A stretch of DNA of 44,319 bases from Deltaproteobacteria bacterium (GTDB taxonomy: Bacteria; Myxococcota; B64-G9). The first letter of the stretch is position 1, and every line of letters begins with the position of its first letter. Where the stretch lies: the NCBI GenBank assembly GCA_030622135.1, contig JAUXGL010000010.1, positions 1 to 44,319 of the forward strand. The letters are read 5' to 3'. A program made the position numbers and the translations under genes. The notes under the pieces are model-generated. The model had not been told where the DNA came from, searched no databases, and was given only the letters and a program-made list of their open reading frames with translations. Positions 17,457 to 25,924 of this stretch are shown piece by piece.

Positions 17457-17728
17457 GCTTCCACCACCGCGCAACTCAGCGCGTAGTTGGCGAACTCGTC
17501 GGGCAACTTCCTCGCCGCGGCTGCGCTCATTCCCCCGAATTTGATCACCCGCTGTCGGCCCTGCCTGCGGATCTCGATGCTGGCCAGGTGCGCAAAGGCT
17601 TCTTTGGCCTGCTTCAACGCCGCTTGAGGATAAAAGGCGACGTCCAGCCGCAGGATTGCCGTCTTTTCTTTAGGCCCGGCTTTTGCTTTGGCTTTTACTT
17701 TACTGGCCTTCTTCTTCTTTTTTATCAT
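17453..17728 (-). CDS. Small HxsD-like protein
   Basis: ILRLDVAFYPQAALKQAKEAFAHLASIEIR...LPDEFANYALSCAV resembles HxsD-type proteins; ATGA overlap with hxsB and overlap with the upstream hxsD-like ORF. Confidence 0.6.
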   Translation of the reverse strand: MIKKKKKASKVKAKAKAGPKEKTAILRLDVAFYPQAALKQAKEAFAHLASIEIRRQGRQRVIKFGGMSAAAARKLPDEFANYALSCAVVEA

Positions 17729-18143
17729 CTCCGTACTTCTCCTCCCAGGGAATCGCGATTCCCAGGGGATCGTCGAGGTAGTCCATATCCTCCTGCGGTT
17801 CGGCCTGCGCCGCCTCCGCACCACTCTCCGGCTCGGCGGAGAACAGGGCTCTCCCGACAATCACCTCCCGCAACCCATCGGTTCTCTCGGCCACCTGGCG
17901 ACGGATGAGCTGGTGCAAGAGCTCGTTTTCAAACTCATCCGCCAGGTTGACCAGCTGGTTCCTTGAAAGCTTCTTCTTCCCCTTGATCCGCGCCAGAACC
18001 CGACCGCGAAGCGCCCGCTCCAGGCGAATGTAACAACGGTCGATAAATATGTACGCCGCGGCAACCACCACATCCCGAGGGAAAACCTTCTCGTCAACCT
18101 GGATGCTCACCATATTCTTTGCAGCCTGGATCGTCGGATTCAT
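17700..18143 (-). CDS. hxsD: His-Xaa-Ser system protein HxsD-like
   Basis: VFPRDVVVAAAYIFIDRCYIRLERAL...ADEFENELLHQLIRRQVAERTDGLREVIVGRALF fits the HxsD pattern (EFxNELL...LR..I...T..LR..I...AL). Confidence 0.72.
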   Translation of the reverse strand: MNPTIQAAKNMVSIQVDEKVFPRDVVVAAAYIFIDRCYIRLERALRGRVLARIKGKKKLSRNQLVNLADEFENELLHQLIRRQVAERTDGLREVIVGRALFSAEPESGAEAAQAEPQEDMDYLDDPLGIAIPWEEKYGDDKKEEEGQ

Positions 18144-18344
18144 CCTAGCCTCGCTTCCACCTAGGGAGTCAAAAAAAACCTGGCATCTAAGTTAGAAACG
18201 TCCCGGGCAACTGTCAAGCATCTAAAACGCACCCCAATCCCATTCGTCCTCGCCTTAGTTCTCTGGATTATCGCCGAAAAAGCTACCACAGGCAGGGATG
18301 GTGTGGTATTTCTGCTGTTTGGAAATCCTAGAAAAGGACGGAAC

Positions 18345-19592
18345 ATGCCTATCGCCAAAGATATTATCGAGCGGCTGAAGAAACGGATCGACTCTTACCG
18401 CGACGACATGGTCGAATTCCAAAAAGAGATCACCGCCATCGTGGCCCTGGGGCCCGAATACAAAGGCCAGGGGGAATGGAAACGCGCCCGCTTCATCATG
18501 GAAAAGCTCAAGTCCTTCGGCCTTGCGGATATCTCTGAATACAACGCCCCGGACGACCGGGTGCCCGAGGGCACCCGGCCCAACCTGGTGGTGAGGCTTT
18601 CGGGTAAAAAGCAGAAACCCGCCGTCTGGGTGATGGCCCACATGGACACGGTCCCTCCCGGAGACATGCAGCAATGGGAAACGGATCCCTTTGAGGTCGT
18701 TGAAAAAGAAGGAAAACTATACGGCCGGGGTGTGGAGGACAATCAACAGGGCCTGGTTTCGGCGCTGTATGCTCTGCGGGCCTTTTTGGACGAAGGACAA
18801 AAACCACCCACGGACGTCTGCCTGATGCTGGTCTCCGACGAGGAAACCGGCAACGCCCTGGGGGTCGAGCACGTCCTAAAGAACGCGCCCGACCTGGTGG
18901 ACCCGAGGGACATCGTCATTGTCCCCGACAGCGGCAACCAGGACGGCAGCATGGTGGAGGTGGCCGAGAAGTCCATCTTGTGGATCGAGTTCGTGGTCCG
19001 GGGCAAGCAGGTCCACGCCTCCATGCCGCACGTGGGCATAAACGCCGCCCGGGCGGCGGCCTACCTGACCGTCCGCGTCGACGAGGCTTTAAAGAAACGG
19101 TTCGACAAGCAGGACCCGGTGTTCGATCCCCCCGGTTCCACCTTCGAGCCCACCAAGCGCGAGGCCAACGTCCCCAACGTCAACACCATCCCCGGCGAGG
19201 AGCGCTTCTGCTTCGACTGCCGCATCTTGCCAGACTACGACGTCGACTCTGTGCTGAAAACTGCCCGGGAGGTTGCCGCAACCGTCGAGGAGGAGTTCAA
19301 GGTCGAGGTCGAGGTAAACACCGCCGCGCTGATGAAGGCCGCCCCGGCGACCTCGGTGGACTCCCCGGTGGTCTTGCGAGTGATGGAGGCGATCCGAGAG
19401 GTCATCGGAGTGAAACCGAAGCCCATGGGCATCGGCGGGGGCACCGTGGGAGCGGTGTTCCGCCGGCACGGCATCCCCGCGGTGGTCTGGTCGACCATGG
19501 ACGATCTGGCCCACCAGCCCAACGAGTACTGCGTCATAGACAACATGGTCCAGGACGCAAAGGTTTTCGCACACGTGTTCTTGAACGAATGA
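18345..19592 (+). CDS. M20-family metallopeptidase (ArgE/DapE/ACY1-like)
   Basis: VWVMAHMDTVPPGD, LYGRGVEDNQQG, VSDEETGN, C-terminal WSTMDDLAHQPNEYC. Confidence 0.92.
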   Translation: MPIAKDIIERLKKRIDSYRDDMVEFQKEITAIVALGPEYKGQGEWKRARFIMEKLKSFGLADISEYNAPDDRVPEGTRPNLVVRLSGKKQKPAVWVMAHMDTVPPGDMQQWETDPFEVVEKEGKLYGRGVEDNQQGLVSALYALRAFLDEGQKPPTDVCLMLVSDEETGNALGVEHVLKNAPDLVDPRDIVIVPDSGNQDGSMVEVAEKSILWIEFVVRGKQVHASMPHVGINAARAAAYLTVRVDEALKKRFDKQDPVFDPPGSTFEPTKREANVPNVNTIPGEERFCFDCRILPDYDVDSVLKTAREVAATVEEEFKVEVEVNTAALMKAAPATSVDSPVVLRVMEAIREVIGVKPKPMGIGGGTVGAVFRRHGIPAVVWSTMDDLAHQPNEYCVIDNMVQDAKVFAHVFLNE

Positions 19593-19608
19593 GGAGTGAA
19601 GACAGTAA

Positions 19609-19971
19609 TCAGTTGACGTAGTCTTCGATTAGGCGGCGGTAGGCCCCGGGGATGATGGTGAACCAGATCCCCAGTCCATCCGTCCCCCACCTGCGGCTTT
19701 CCCGCATCACCGTGCCCCGCGCCCAGAGAACCTCGTCGGAGCTGGGAAGCATGAACTCCAAAGAAACCATGGTCCCCTCGTCAAGCTCGGGCTCGATTAG
19801 CCTATGCAGGTAAATCCCCGTGGAGGAGATGTCCGAGGAACGAACCATGTAGGGTTCGTCCTCCACTAGCTTGTTGAGATAGACATCCAGGGGCTTTCTG
19901 GGTTCAACCCTGTTTTCGAATTGACAGGCGTCCATGCCGACCTCCTTCGCAATGTCTGGAATGGTATTCAT
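19609..19971 (-). CDS. PilZ domain protein
   Basis: EPRKPLDVYLNKLVEDEPYMVRSSDISSTGIYLHRL...GTMVSLEFMLP...WARGTVMRE. Confidence 0.75.
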   Translation of the reverse strand: MNTIPDIAKEVGMDACQFENRVEPRKPLDVYLNKLVEDEPYMVRSSDISSTGIYLHRLIEPELDEGTMVSLEFMLPSSDEVLWARGTVMRESRRWGTDGLGIWFTIIPGAYRRLIEDYVN

Positions 19972-20049
19972 GGGTATACATTTATCCTACATAGACGCAC
20001 ACGTCAAATTTTTAGCCGATTCTTCTACTACAGGTAGGAAAAACAAGAA

Positions 20050-20652
20050 CTATTTTATCACGGTCTCCCCGGCATACAGCTTCGAAAACCGCTCGGCATC
20101 CTCCCGGGTTCCTACGATGTCCCCGTAGTGCATGGGGATAACCACCTTCGGATCGATGTCCTTGGCGGCCTCCACGGCCTGCTCTGCGGTCATGACATAG
20201 GTTCCCGAGACCGGCAGCAGCGCGATGTCGCAGTTAATGTCCTTCATCTCGGGTATACGATCCGTATCTCCCGCAAAGTAAATCCTTTGCCCACCCAGCG
20301 TGAAAACGTACCCCACGTGCCCCTGTGCCTGGGGATGAAAATCCTTGTCCGTATTGTAAGCCGGCACCACTTCAATGGCCACCCCCTTGACCTCCAGTTT
20401 GTCCCCCACTCGGACGATCTTCACATCCCCGGAAATCTGCTTCCGGCAAACCGCAATGGCCAGAAAAGTAGTGTCGTCCTTTTTGACCTTGTTCAGATCT
20501 TCCGGCGAACAATGGTCAAAATGGTCATGCGAAATCAATACCAGATCCGCCTTGGGCAGCCCGTCCGGAACATGAAACGGATCCGTGTACACGACCACAT
20601 CCCCCTCAATCCGAAAACAGTCATGATTGATAAAAAATATCTTATCCAACAT
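20050..20652 (-). CDS. MBL-fold metal-dependent hydrolase (UlaG-like)
   Basis: LVLISHDHFDHCSPEDL, YFAGDTDRIPEM, VVIPMHYGDIVGT. Confidence 0.9.
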   Translation of the reverse strand: MLDKIFFINHDCFRIEGDVVVYTDPFHVPDGLPKADLVLISHDHFDHCSPEDLNKVKKDDTTFLAIAVCRKQISGDVKIVRVGDKLEVKGVAIEVVPAYNTDKDFHPQAQGHVGYVFTLGGQRIYFAGDTDRIPEMKDINCDIALLPVSGTYVMTAEQAVEAAKDIDPKVVIPMHYGDIVGTREDAERFSKLYAGETVIK

Positions 20653-20722
20653 CTCAAGACCTCCTCACTCCCCTATTTCACCCTCCTTCTAATCTAAGCA
20701 TGAACGTAAACGTGAACGGCCT

Positions 20723-22075
20723 TTATTCCGGCACACAAGCCCTACCGAGGGCATCCGCGTAGGGATGCATATCCACCAAGTAAGCAAAGTCGCACTTGTA
20801 CCCCGAAGGACAATCCGCATTCCGGCAACAGAACCGATTGCACCGCAACCCGCTGCCTACATCCAGGCACAACGAGGTATGGCAGCTATTGTCGGCGCCA
20901 GGCGTGGAGCACGCGGTACCAAACCCGTTAGAACCACGGGTTCCCACCCATTGACACACGCGGAAGATAGACGACTCCTTCCCGGCCCGGAAGAAGCAAA
21001 TGTATTCAGAGGGACAATCCACCTCGGTGCAGCACATGCTCAAGCACTCGTTCCTGCTTGTATCGCAAAAGCCGTCCCGACAATCCGTGTAGCCGGAGCA
21101 CTGGTCTCCCGTCACCCCCGACCCCGGCTGCAACCCGCATAGCCCGTGGGTCGTAACCCCGGCGGTCGAGGATATGTCCACAACCACGCAACTCCAGCTC
21201 CTGGTGCCCGGCCCGGTGTTGCGGCAATCAATGTGGCTGGAGCAACCGTCGATGCAACGCCCCGCGTCGCACCATTCGCTGCGGCAGTCGTCATCGCTGC
21301 CGCAGTTGGCCCCGGTCTCCAGCGTCCCGCCAGAGTTGGGCCAGCACGAACCGGCCGAGTCGGTGTCGGAGTACACCAGACACTTGTGGTCGACCGGGCA
21401 CTCGTGATCCCAGGAAACCGCCGGGGTGTCGAAGGAGTTGTTGCACCAGTGACTGCAGCGCTTCTCGCCCTTGCCGTTGTCCTGGCAGTACAGCCAGTCC
21501 CGGCAATAATCGGCGTCGGAACATATCTCGCCGATGTCGCAGACACCCTCCCCGCCCTCCTGGTCGGTGACCCCGTCGCAGTCGTTGTCCAGCCCGTCGC
21601 ACTTCTCGTTCTCGGGATACACCGCCCCCGCGCACACTCCGCTCCAAAACCCATCCACGCACTGCTCGACCCCGTAGTCACATTCACCCACCTCGGTGAG
21701 CGGCCCGCAGTCGCGGATCTCAGCGTTCGAGCACTCCGGTTCGACATCCCCACCGGCATCGCCACTGTCCTCTACTCCCCCGTCTTCTCCGTCTTCTCCA
21801 TCCACCGGCTCCCCCCCGCCGTCCGTATCGATCGGCCGGCACTGCCCGGTGAGCACATCGCAGCGGTACCCCTTCGGGCAATCCGCGTCGCTCTGGCACC
21901 CGGCGCTGCCATCCGTCAGGGATTCGCACAGACCGCCGACGCAGTACATCCCCAGGGAACAGTCCTCATCCGTGGAGCATAAAACCACGCCGGTATCCAC
22001 CTGGCCCTTGGAATCCCCACAACTCCCACAACCCAAGATGGAAAAGACCAGCAATGAAGATAGAAGGTACTTCAT
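20723..22075 (-). CDS. Cys-rich lipoprotein (myxobacterial-type Dickkopf/MopRP-like repeats)
   Basis: Lipobox LLVFSILGCGS; repeated C-x(n)-C modules; ENEKCDGLDNDCDGVTDQ putative metal-binding motif. Confidence 0.8.
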   Translation of the reverse strand: MKYLLSSLLVFSILGCGSCGDSKGQVDTGVVLCSTDEDCSLGMYCVGGLCESLTDGSAGCQSDADCPKGYRCDVLTGQCRPIDTDGGGEPVDGEDGEDGGVEDSGDAGGDVEPECSNAEIRDCGPLTEVGECDYGVEQCVDGFWSGVCAGAVYPENEKCDGLDNDCDGVTDQEGGEGVCDIGEICSDADYCRDWLYCQDNGKGEKRCSHWCNNSFDTPAVSWDHECPVDHKCLVYSDTDSAGSCWPNSGGTLETGANCGSDDDCRSEWCDAGRCIDGCSSHIDCRNTGPGTRSWSCVVVDISSTAGVTTHGLCGLQPGSGVTGDQCSGYTDCRDGFCDTSRNECLSMCCTEVDCPSEYICFFRAGKESSIFRVCQWVGTRGSNGFGTACSTPGADNSCHTSLCLDVGSGLRCNRFCCRNADCPSGYKCDFAYLVDMHPYADALGRACVPE

Positions 22076-22197
22076 GACTCCGATCCTCCCAGTGTAGCCA
22101 TACCTACTCATATTAACACGATTTTAAGTGTTTTTGGAGTAACTTCTCAGAAAAGGAGTTAAAACGTCGACTAGTTTCGGAGACGGCGACGGGATTC

Positions 22198-24189
22198 TTA
22201 CCTGAAGCCGGCCGGATCGAGTTCGTGGCGACGGAGAAGCTTGTAGAAGTTGACGCGGTTGATGCCGGAGATGTCCGAAGCTTTCGAGATGTTTCCCTTG
22301 GCTTCGGTCAGAACCTCGGCCAGGTATTCGAGTTCGAACTTTTCCAAGACCTGCTTCTTCATCGACTTGAAGTCGCGGGCATCCGGGGCCAGGGCCGGTT
22401 TCTTGAGCTTGGCGGTCAGCCGGTTGGACAGGTCGTCTATGGTGATGGTCTTGCCGGTTGCCATGATCACCGACTGCTCGATGACGTTCTTCAGCTCCCG
22501 CACGTTGCCGGGATACTCGTGCCGAATGAGCAGATCCAGGGCTTCGGCGGATACCCCCTCCACCGGCCGCTCATACGACTTGGCCGCGTCGCGGACGAAG
22601 GCCTTGACCATGCCGGGGATGGATTTCTTGTACACCCGCAGCGGCGGCAGCCAGATGGGCACCACGTGCAAGCGGAAGTACAGGTCCTCGCGAAACTCGC
22701 GCTTCTCCATCATCTCCTCTAGGTTGCGCGAGGTCGCGGCGATGACCCGCACGTCGACCTTCTTGGCATCCTCGTTGGAGCCCAGCTTCTGGATCTCTCC
22801 GGCTTCCAGGACGCGCAGCAGCTTGGCCTGCAGCGGCAGGCCCAAGTCCCCGATCTCGTCGAGGAAGATGGTGCCCTTGTGGGCCTTCTCAAACTCGCCC
22901 AACCGGTCGTAGGTAGCCCCGGTGTAGGCCCCCTTGACGTGGCCAAACAAGGAGGATTCCAGCAAAGTGTCGGGGATGGCCGCGGCGTTGACCACCACCA
23001 GCTTGCCGTCCTTGCGCCTGGAGTTGAAGTGGATCGACCGGGCCACCAGCTCCTTGCCGGTCCCGCTCTCGCCGCGCAGGATGACGATGGCGTTGGTGTC
23101 GGCCGCCCGCTCCACCCTTTTTTCCACCTCTTCCCACTCGGGAGAGAGCCCGCGGATCATCACGCCCTTGCCAGACGTGTCCGCCTCCCGGGTGGCCTCG
23201 TAGAGCTGGGCCCGGCGGACCAGGATGATGACGTTCTTGGAGAGTTCCTTGAGCACGTCCTGGTCTTCCTGGGTGAAGGCGTTGGGTTCGGGGCTCTCCA
23301 CCACGATCACGCCGATGCAGCGGTCCTGGAAGGAGATGGGCACGGCGAGGCTGCTCTTGATCCCCTTGAACAGGGGGATGTAGTTGGGATCCTCGTCGAT
23401 GTCGGTGGTGATGTAGGGCTGGTTGTTGTCCAGCACCCAGAAGACGATACCGGAAGCCCGCCCGGTCTTGCGGCGCTTCAGCTTCTCGGGCACCTCGTGT
23501 ATCAGGTCACCCAGGGCCGCCTTGGTGCTGGTCACCATGTCGCCGGTCTTCTCGTCAACCATGCAAATGATCCCATTCTGCGTCTTGGTGCGCGCCAGCG
23601 CCAGGTGCAGGATCTTGCCCAAGAGCGTGTTCAGCTCGGTGATATCCAGGTCGGTGGGGGTAACGATCCGGCGCTTTACGTCCCAGAGACAATCCAGCTC
23701 GCGCTTGGAGGACTCCGCGGTGCTCATGGCCCGGATCATCGGCGTGCTCTGTTCGATAAGCTTGGAGAGAAATTCAAGGTTCTCCTCCGAGAAAGCCCCG
23801 ACTTCGGGCACCTCCAGCACCAGTAGACCCGAATCGCGCATGCCGATGGGAATGGGGGTAACCAACTGGGCCTGGGACCCCGGGTAGAACATCTCCGCGT
23901 CCTTGCGGCGCACCACCGAACCGGACACTTCGGCGAGTTGCTTGACCGGGTCGCGCGACAGCGAAAGCAACTTCTCGGTTTTTCTAAACTTACCCTTGGT
24001 CTTGACCTTGACCATCAGGTTGCCCTTCTCCGGGATGGGCTGGACCACCAGCCCATCGCCGGCCCCCATGCCCTTCCTGGCACCGCGCAGGATCACGTGA
24101 AAGATCCCCTTGAGGTCGCTGCGGCGGGTGGCGTCCTTGAGCAAATCGTAGAGCAAGCCAATCTGGTCCGGTTTCTCTTTTTCTGCCAT
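22198..24189 (-). CDS. GAF-domain sigma-54-dependent transcriptional activator
   Basis: Walker [15 protein letters not shown] loop, [21 protein letters not shown]-terminal Fis-type HTH ([36 protein letters not shown]). Confidence 0.93.
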   Translation of the reverse strand: MAEKEKPDQIGLLYDLLKDATRRSDLKGIFHVILRGARKGMGAGDGLVVQPIPEKGNLMVKVKTKGKFRKTEKLLSLSRDPVKQLAEVSGSVVRRKDAEMFYPGSQAQLVTPIPIGMRDSGLLVLEVPEVGAFSEENLEFLSKLIEQSTPMIRAMSTAESSKRELDCLWDVKRRIVTPTDLDITELNTLLGKILHLALARTKTQNGIICMVDEKTGDMVTSTKAALGDLIHEVPEKLKRRKTGRASGIVFWVLDNNQPYITTDIDEDPNYIPLFKGIKSSLAVPISFQDRCIGVIVVESPEPNAFTQEDQDVLKELSKNVIILVRRAQLYEATREADTSGKGVMIRGLSPEWEEVEKRVERAADTNAIVILRGESGTGKELVARSIHFNSRRKDGKLVVVNAAAIPDTLLESSLFGHVKGAYTGATYDRLGEFEKAHKGTIFLDEIGDLGLPLQAKLLRVLEAGEIQKLGSNEDAKKVDVRVIAATSRNLEEMMEKREFREDLYFRLHVVPIWLPPLRVYKKSIPGMVKAFVRDAAKSYERPVEGVSAEALDLLIRHEYPGNVRELKNVIEQSVIMATGKTITIDDLSNRLTAKLKKPALAPDARDFKSMKKQVLEKFELEYLAEVLTEAKGNISKASDISGINRVNFYKLLRRHELDPAGFR

Positions 24190-24313
24190 CGGTGAGTTAC
24201 CCCCTCCCCAAGCCCTGCATAAAAGCAAGGCAACTCTAAATTCACTCAATGAACTGCATCACCATGATGCCGCCCCAAATTAAGCTTGTCCCGTGGCGCG
24301 GAGCGACACGGGG

Positions 24314-25888
24314 CTATTTTTTCCCCTTGCCGATGTTGTCCACCTCCGGGCCAAAGTAGATGGGGATCTTGAACGCCTCTGTAGCCCGGAGCAGCTTGGG
24401 AAAACGCATCGCGACGATCTTGCGCACGATGCAGTAAGCCAGCCAGTCGTCTTTGGTGGTGTTCTCCTCCACCCCGACCTGCCCCACCGTCCCGTCGCGG
24501 TCCAACTCCACCCTGATGGTCAAACGCCCCGAGGGATTCCCCCGCTTCGGCCGCCGGGTGGCGTCGCAGCGGTAGAGCGCCTCCATGGCATCACCTACCC
24601 GCTGCTGCACCGCCCCCATGAATTCGTCCAGCCCCTGCGGCTCGCGCTCGGGCTTCTCCACTCCGGGCAGGTTTTCGAACTCGTCTTCGGAAAACCGAGA
24701 CTTGATCTTGTCAAAGAAGGCCTGCTTTAACTCCTCGGCCTCCTGGCTTTTCTCCTCCTCGGCCAGGCGCCAGAGAAAATAGGAGCGCTTGGGCTCCTTG
24801 AGCGAGTCGGCAAACTTGGTCCTGGCCATCTGGTTGGCGGTTCCCGCCAGCACGCCCGAGAAAACCGAGGGCTCGTCGATGGTGAATGCCACCGAGAGAT
24901 CCGGCTGGATGGCCTTCAGGTCGGCGAAGGCCTGCTCCATCTCGATCTCCTGACCGAGCTTGTGGTGGGCGGCCGCCTTGACCAAAAGCATATCCCAGCG
25001 CGCCTTACCCCAGGAAAGCGCGGTGCGAACCGCGTCCACCGCCGCAACGTTCTTTTCCAGTCGGTAGCGCACCACCGAGAGCATGAAGGCCGACTCCACA
25101 TCCGAGTGGTGCACCTTCAAAGTCGCCACCAGTACCGCCTCGATCCTTTTCAGTAAATCGGGGATGCGCTTCTCCTCCCCGTCCATCAGCAGCCTTCTGG
25201 CGAAATACGAGTTCTCCGCCACGGCCTCCTCCAAAAACTCCGTGGCCCGATCGACCTCCCCTTGGGAGAGCCGCACCATCCCCTCGAAGTACTCGGCAAA
25301 CCCCGCCCGGGGCAGCGCCGCCCGGATCTCGTCCATTCTCCCAAGTCCCAGATGGGGTTTGCCCGCGCGAACCTTGGCGATGGCCTGGCTCATCGCCCGC
25401 ATCCCCAGGGCCCGCTCCTCGTCCTCGATCTCCCGGGGCCCCGAGGGATGCCGCGAGAACTTTGAAAAGACGTAGGGGAACATCCGGTCCAGGTACTGCT
25501 TGGCCTTGGGGGCAATCTCGGTGTGGGCGATGTACTCGCACACAGCCGAAAACGTGTCCCCCTCCAACTCGTACACATCCCCCAAACCCAGGTGCGCCTC
25601 GTACAGCATGGGCCACTCGGAAAGCGCCGCCAGATACTCCTTCTGCGCCCCGCTCGCGTCTCCCTTGTCAAACAGCGACTCGGCCTGCTTCAGATGCCGC
25701 TCCCCTCGGATTTGCTCCTCGGTCCGCTCGTCCGGCTTCTGCGAGACTTCCCTCAGGCGCTGGTGCGGCGCACAACTCGCAAAAAGCACCAGAATCGCCC
25801 AGATGTATCTTCGGGAAAACACGTAAGGGCGGATACTACCTGTTTTGTATCTCCGGAGCAACAAAGAGCCGACAAGAGGTCTTGTCAT
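24314..25888 (-). CDS. TPR-like lipoprotein with AgmX/PglI-like (TonB-type) C-terminal domain
   Basis: Lipobox-like WAILVLFASC; C-terminal GRLTIRVELDRDGTVGQVGVEENTTKDDWLAYCIVRKIVAMRFPK. Real start may be GTG near 25822. Confidence 0.72.
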   Translation of the reverse strand: MTRPLVGSLLLRRYKTGSIRPYVFSRRYIWAILVLFASCAPHQRLREVSQKPDERTEEQIRGERHLKQAESLFDKGDASGAQKEYLAALSEWPMLYEAHLGLGDVYELEGDTFSAVCEYIAHTEIAPKAKQYLDRMFPYVFSKFSRHPSGPREIEDEERALGMRAMSQAIAKVRAGKPHLGLGRMDEIRAALPRAGFAEYFEGMVRLSQGEVDRATEFLEEAVAENSYFARRLLMDGEEKRIPDLLKRIEAVLVATLKVHHSDVESAFMLSVVRYRLEKNVAAVDAVRTALSWGKARWDMLLVKAAAHHKLGQEIEMEQAFADLKAIQPDLSVAFTIDEPSVFSGVLAGTANQMARTKFADSLKEPKRSYFLWRLAEEEKSQEAEELKQAFFDKIKSRFSEDEFENLPGVEKPEREPQGLDEFMGAVQQRVGDAMEALYRCDATRRPKRGNPSGRLTIRVELDRDGTVGQVGVEENTTKDDWLAYCIVRKIVAMRFPKLLRATEAFKIPIYFGPEVDNIGKGKK

Positions 25889-25924
25889 TCAACAACCTGT
25901 TGTCGCGTTTTCATCAGCAAGTGC

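Noticed and set aside
16074-17486. 470-aa plus-strand ORF opposite the HxsB-like gene
   Set aside because: Antisense shadow ORF in GC-rich DNA; low-complexity composition, no recognisable motifs, while the minus strand encodes a clear rSAM/SPASM protein.
24289-24313. CCCGTG...CACGGG hairpin downstream of the AgmX-like gene as a rho-independent terminator
   Set aside because: Only a 6-bp stem with no T-tract on the relevant side; too weak to call.
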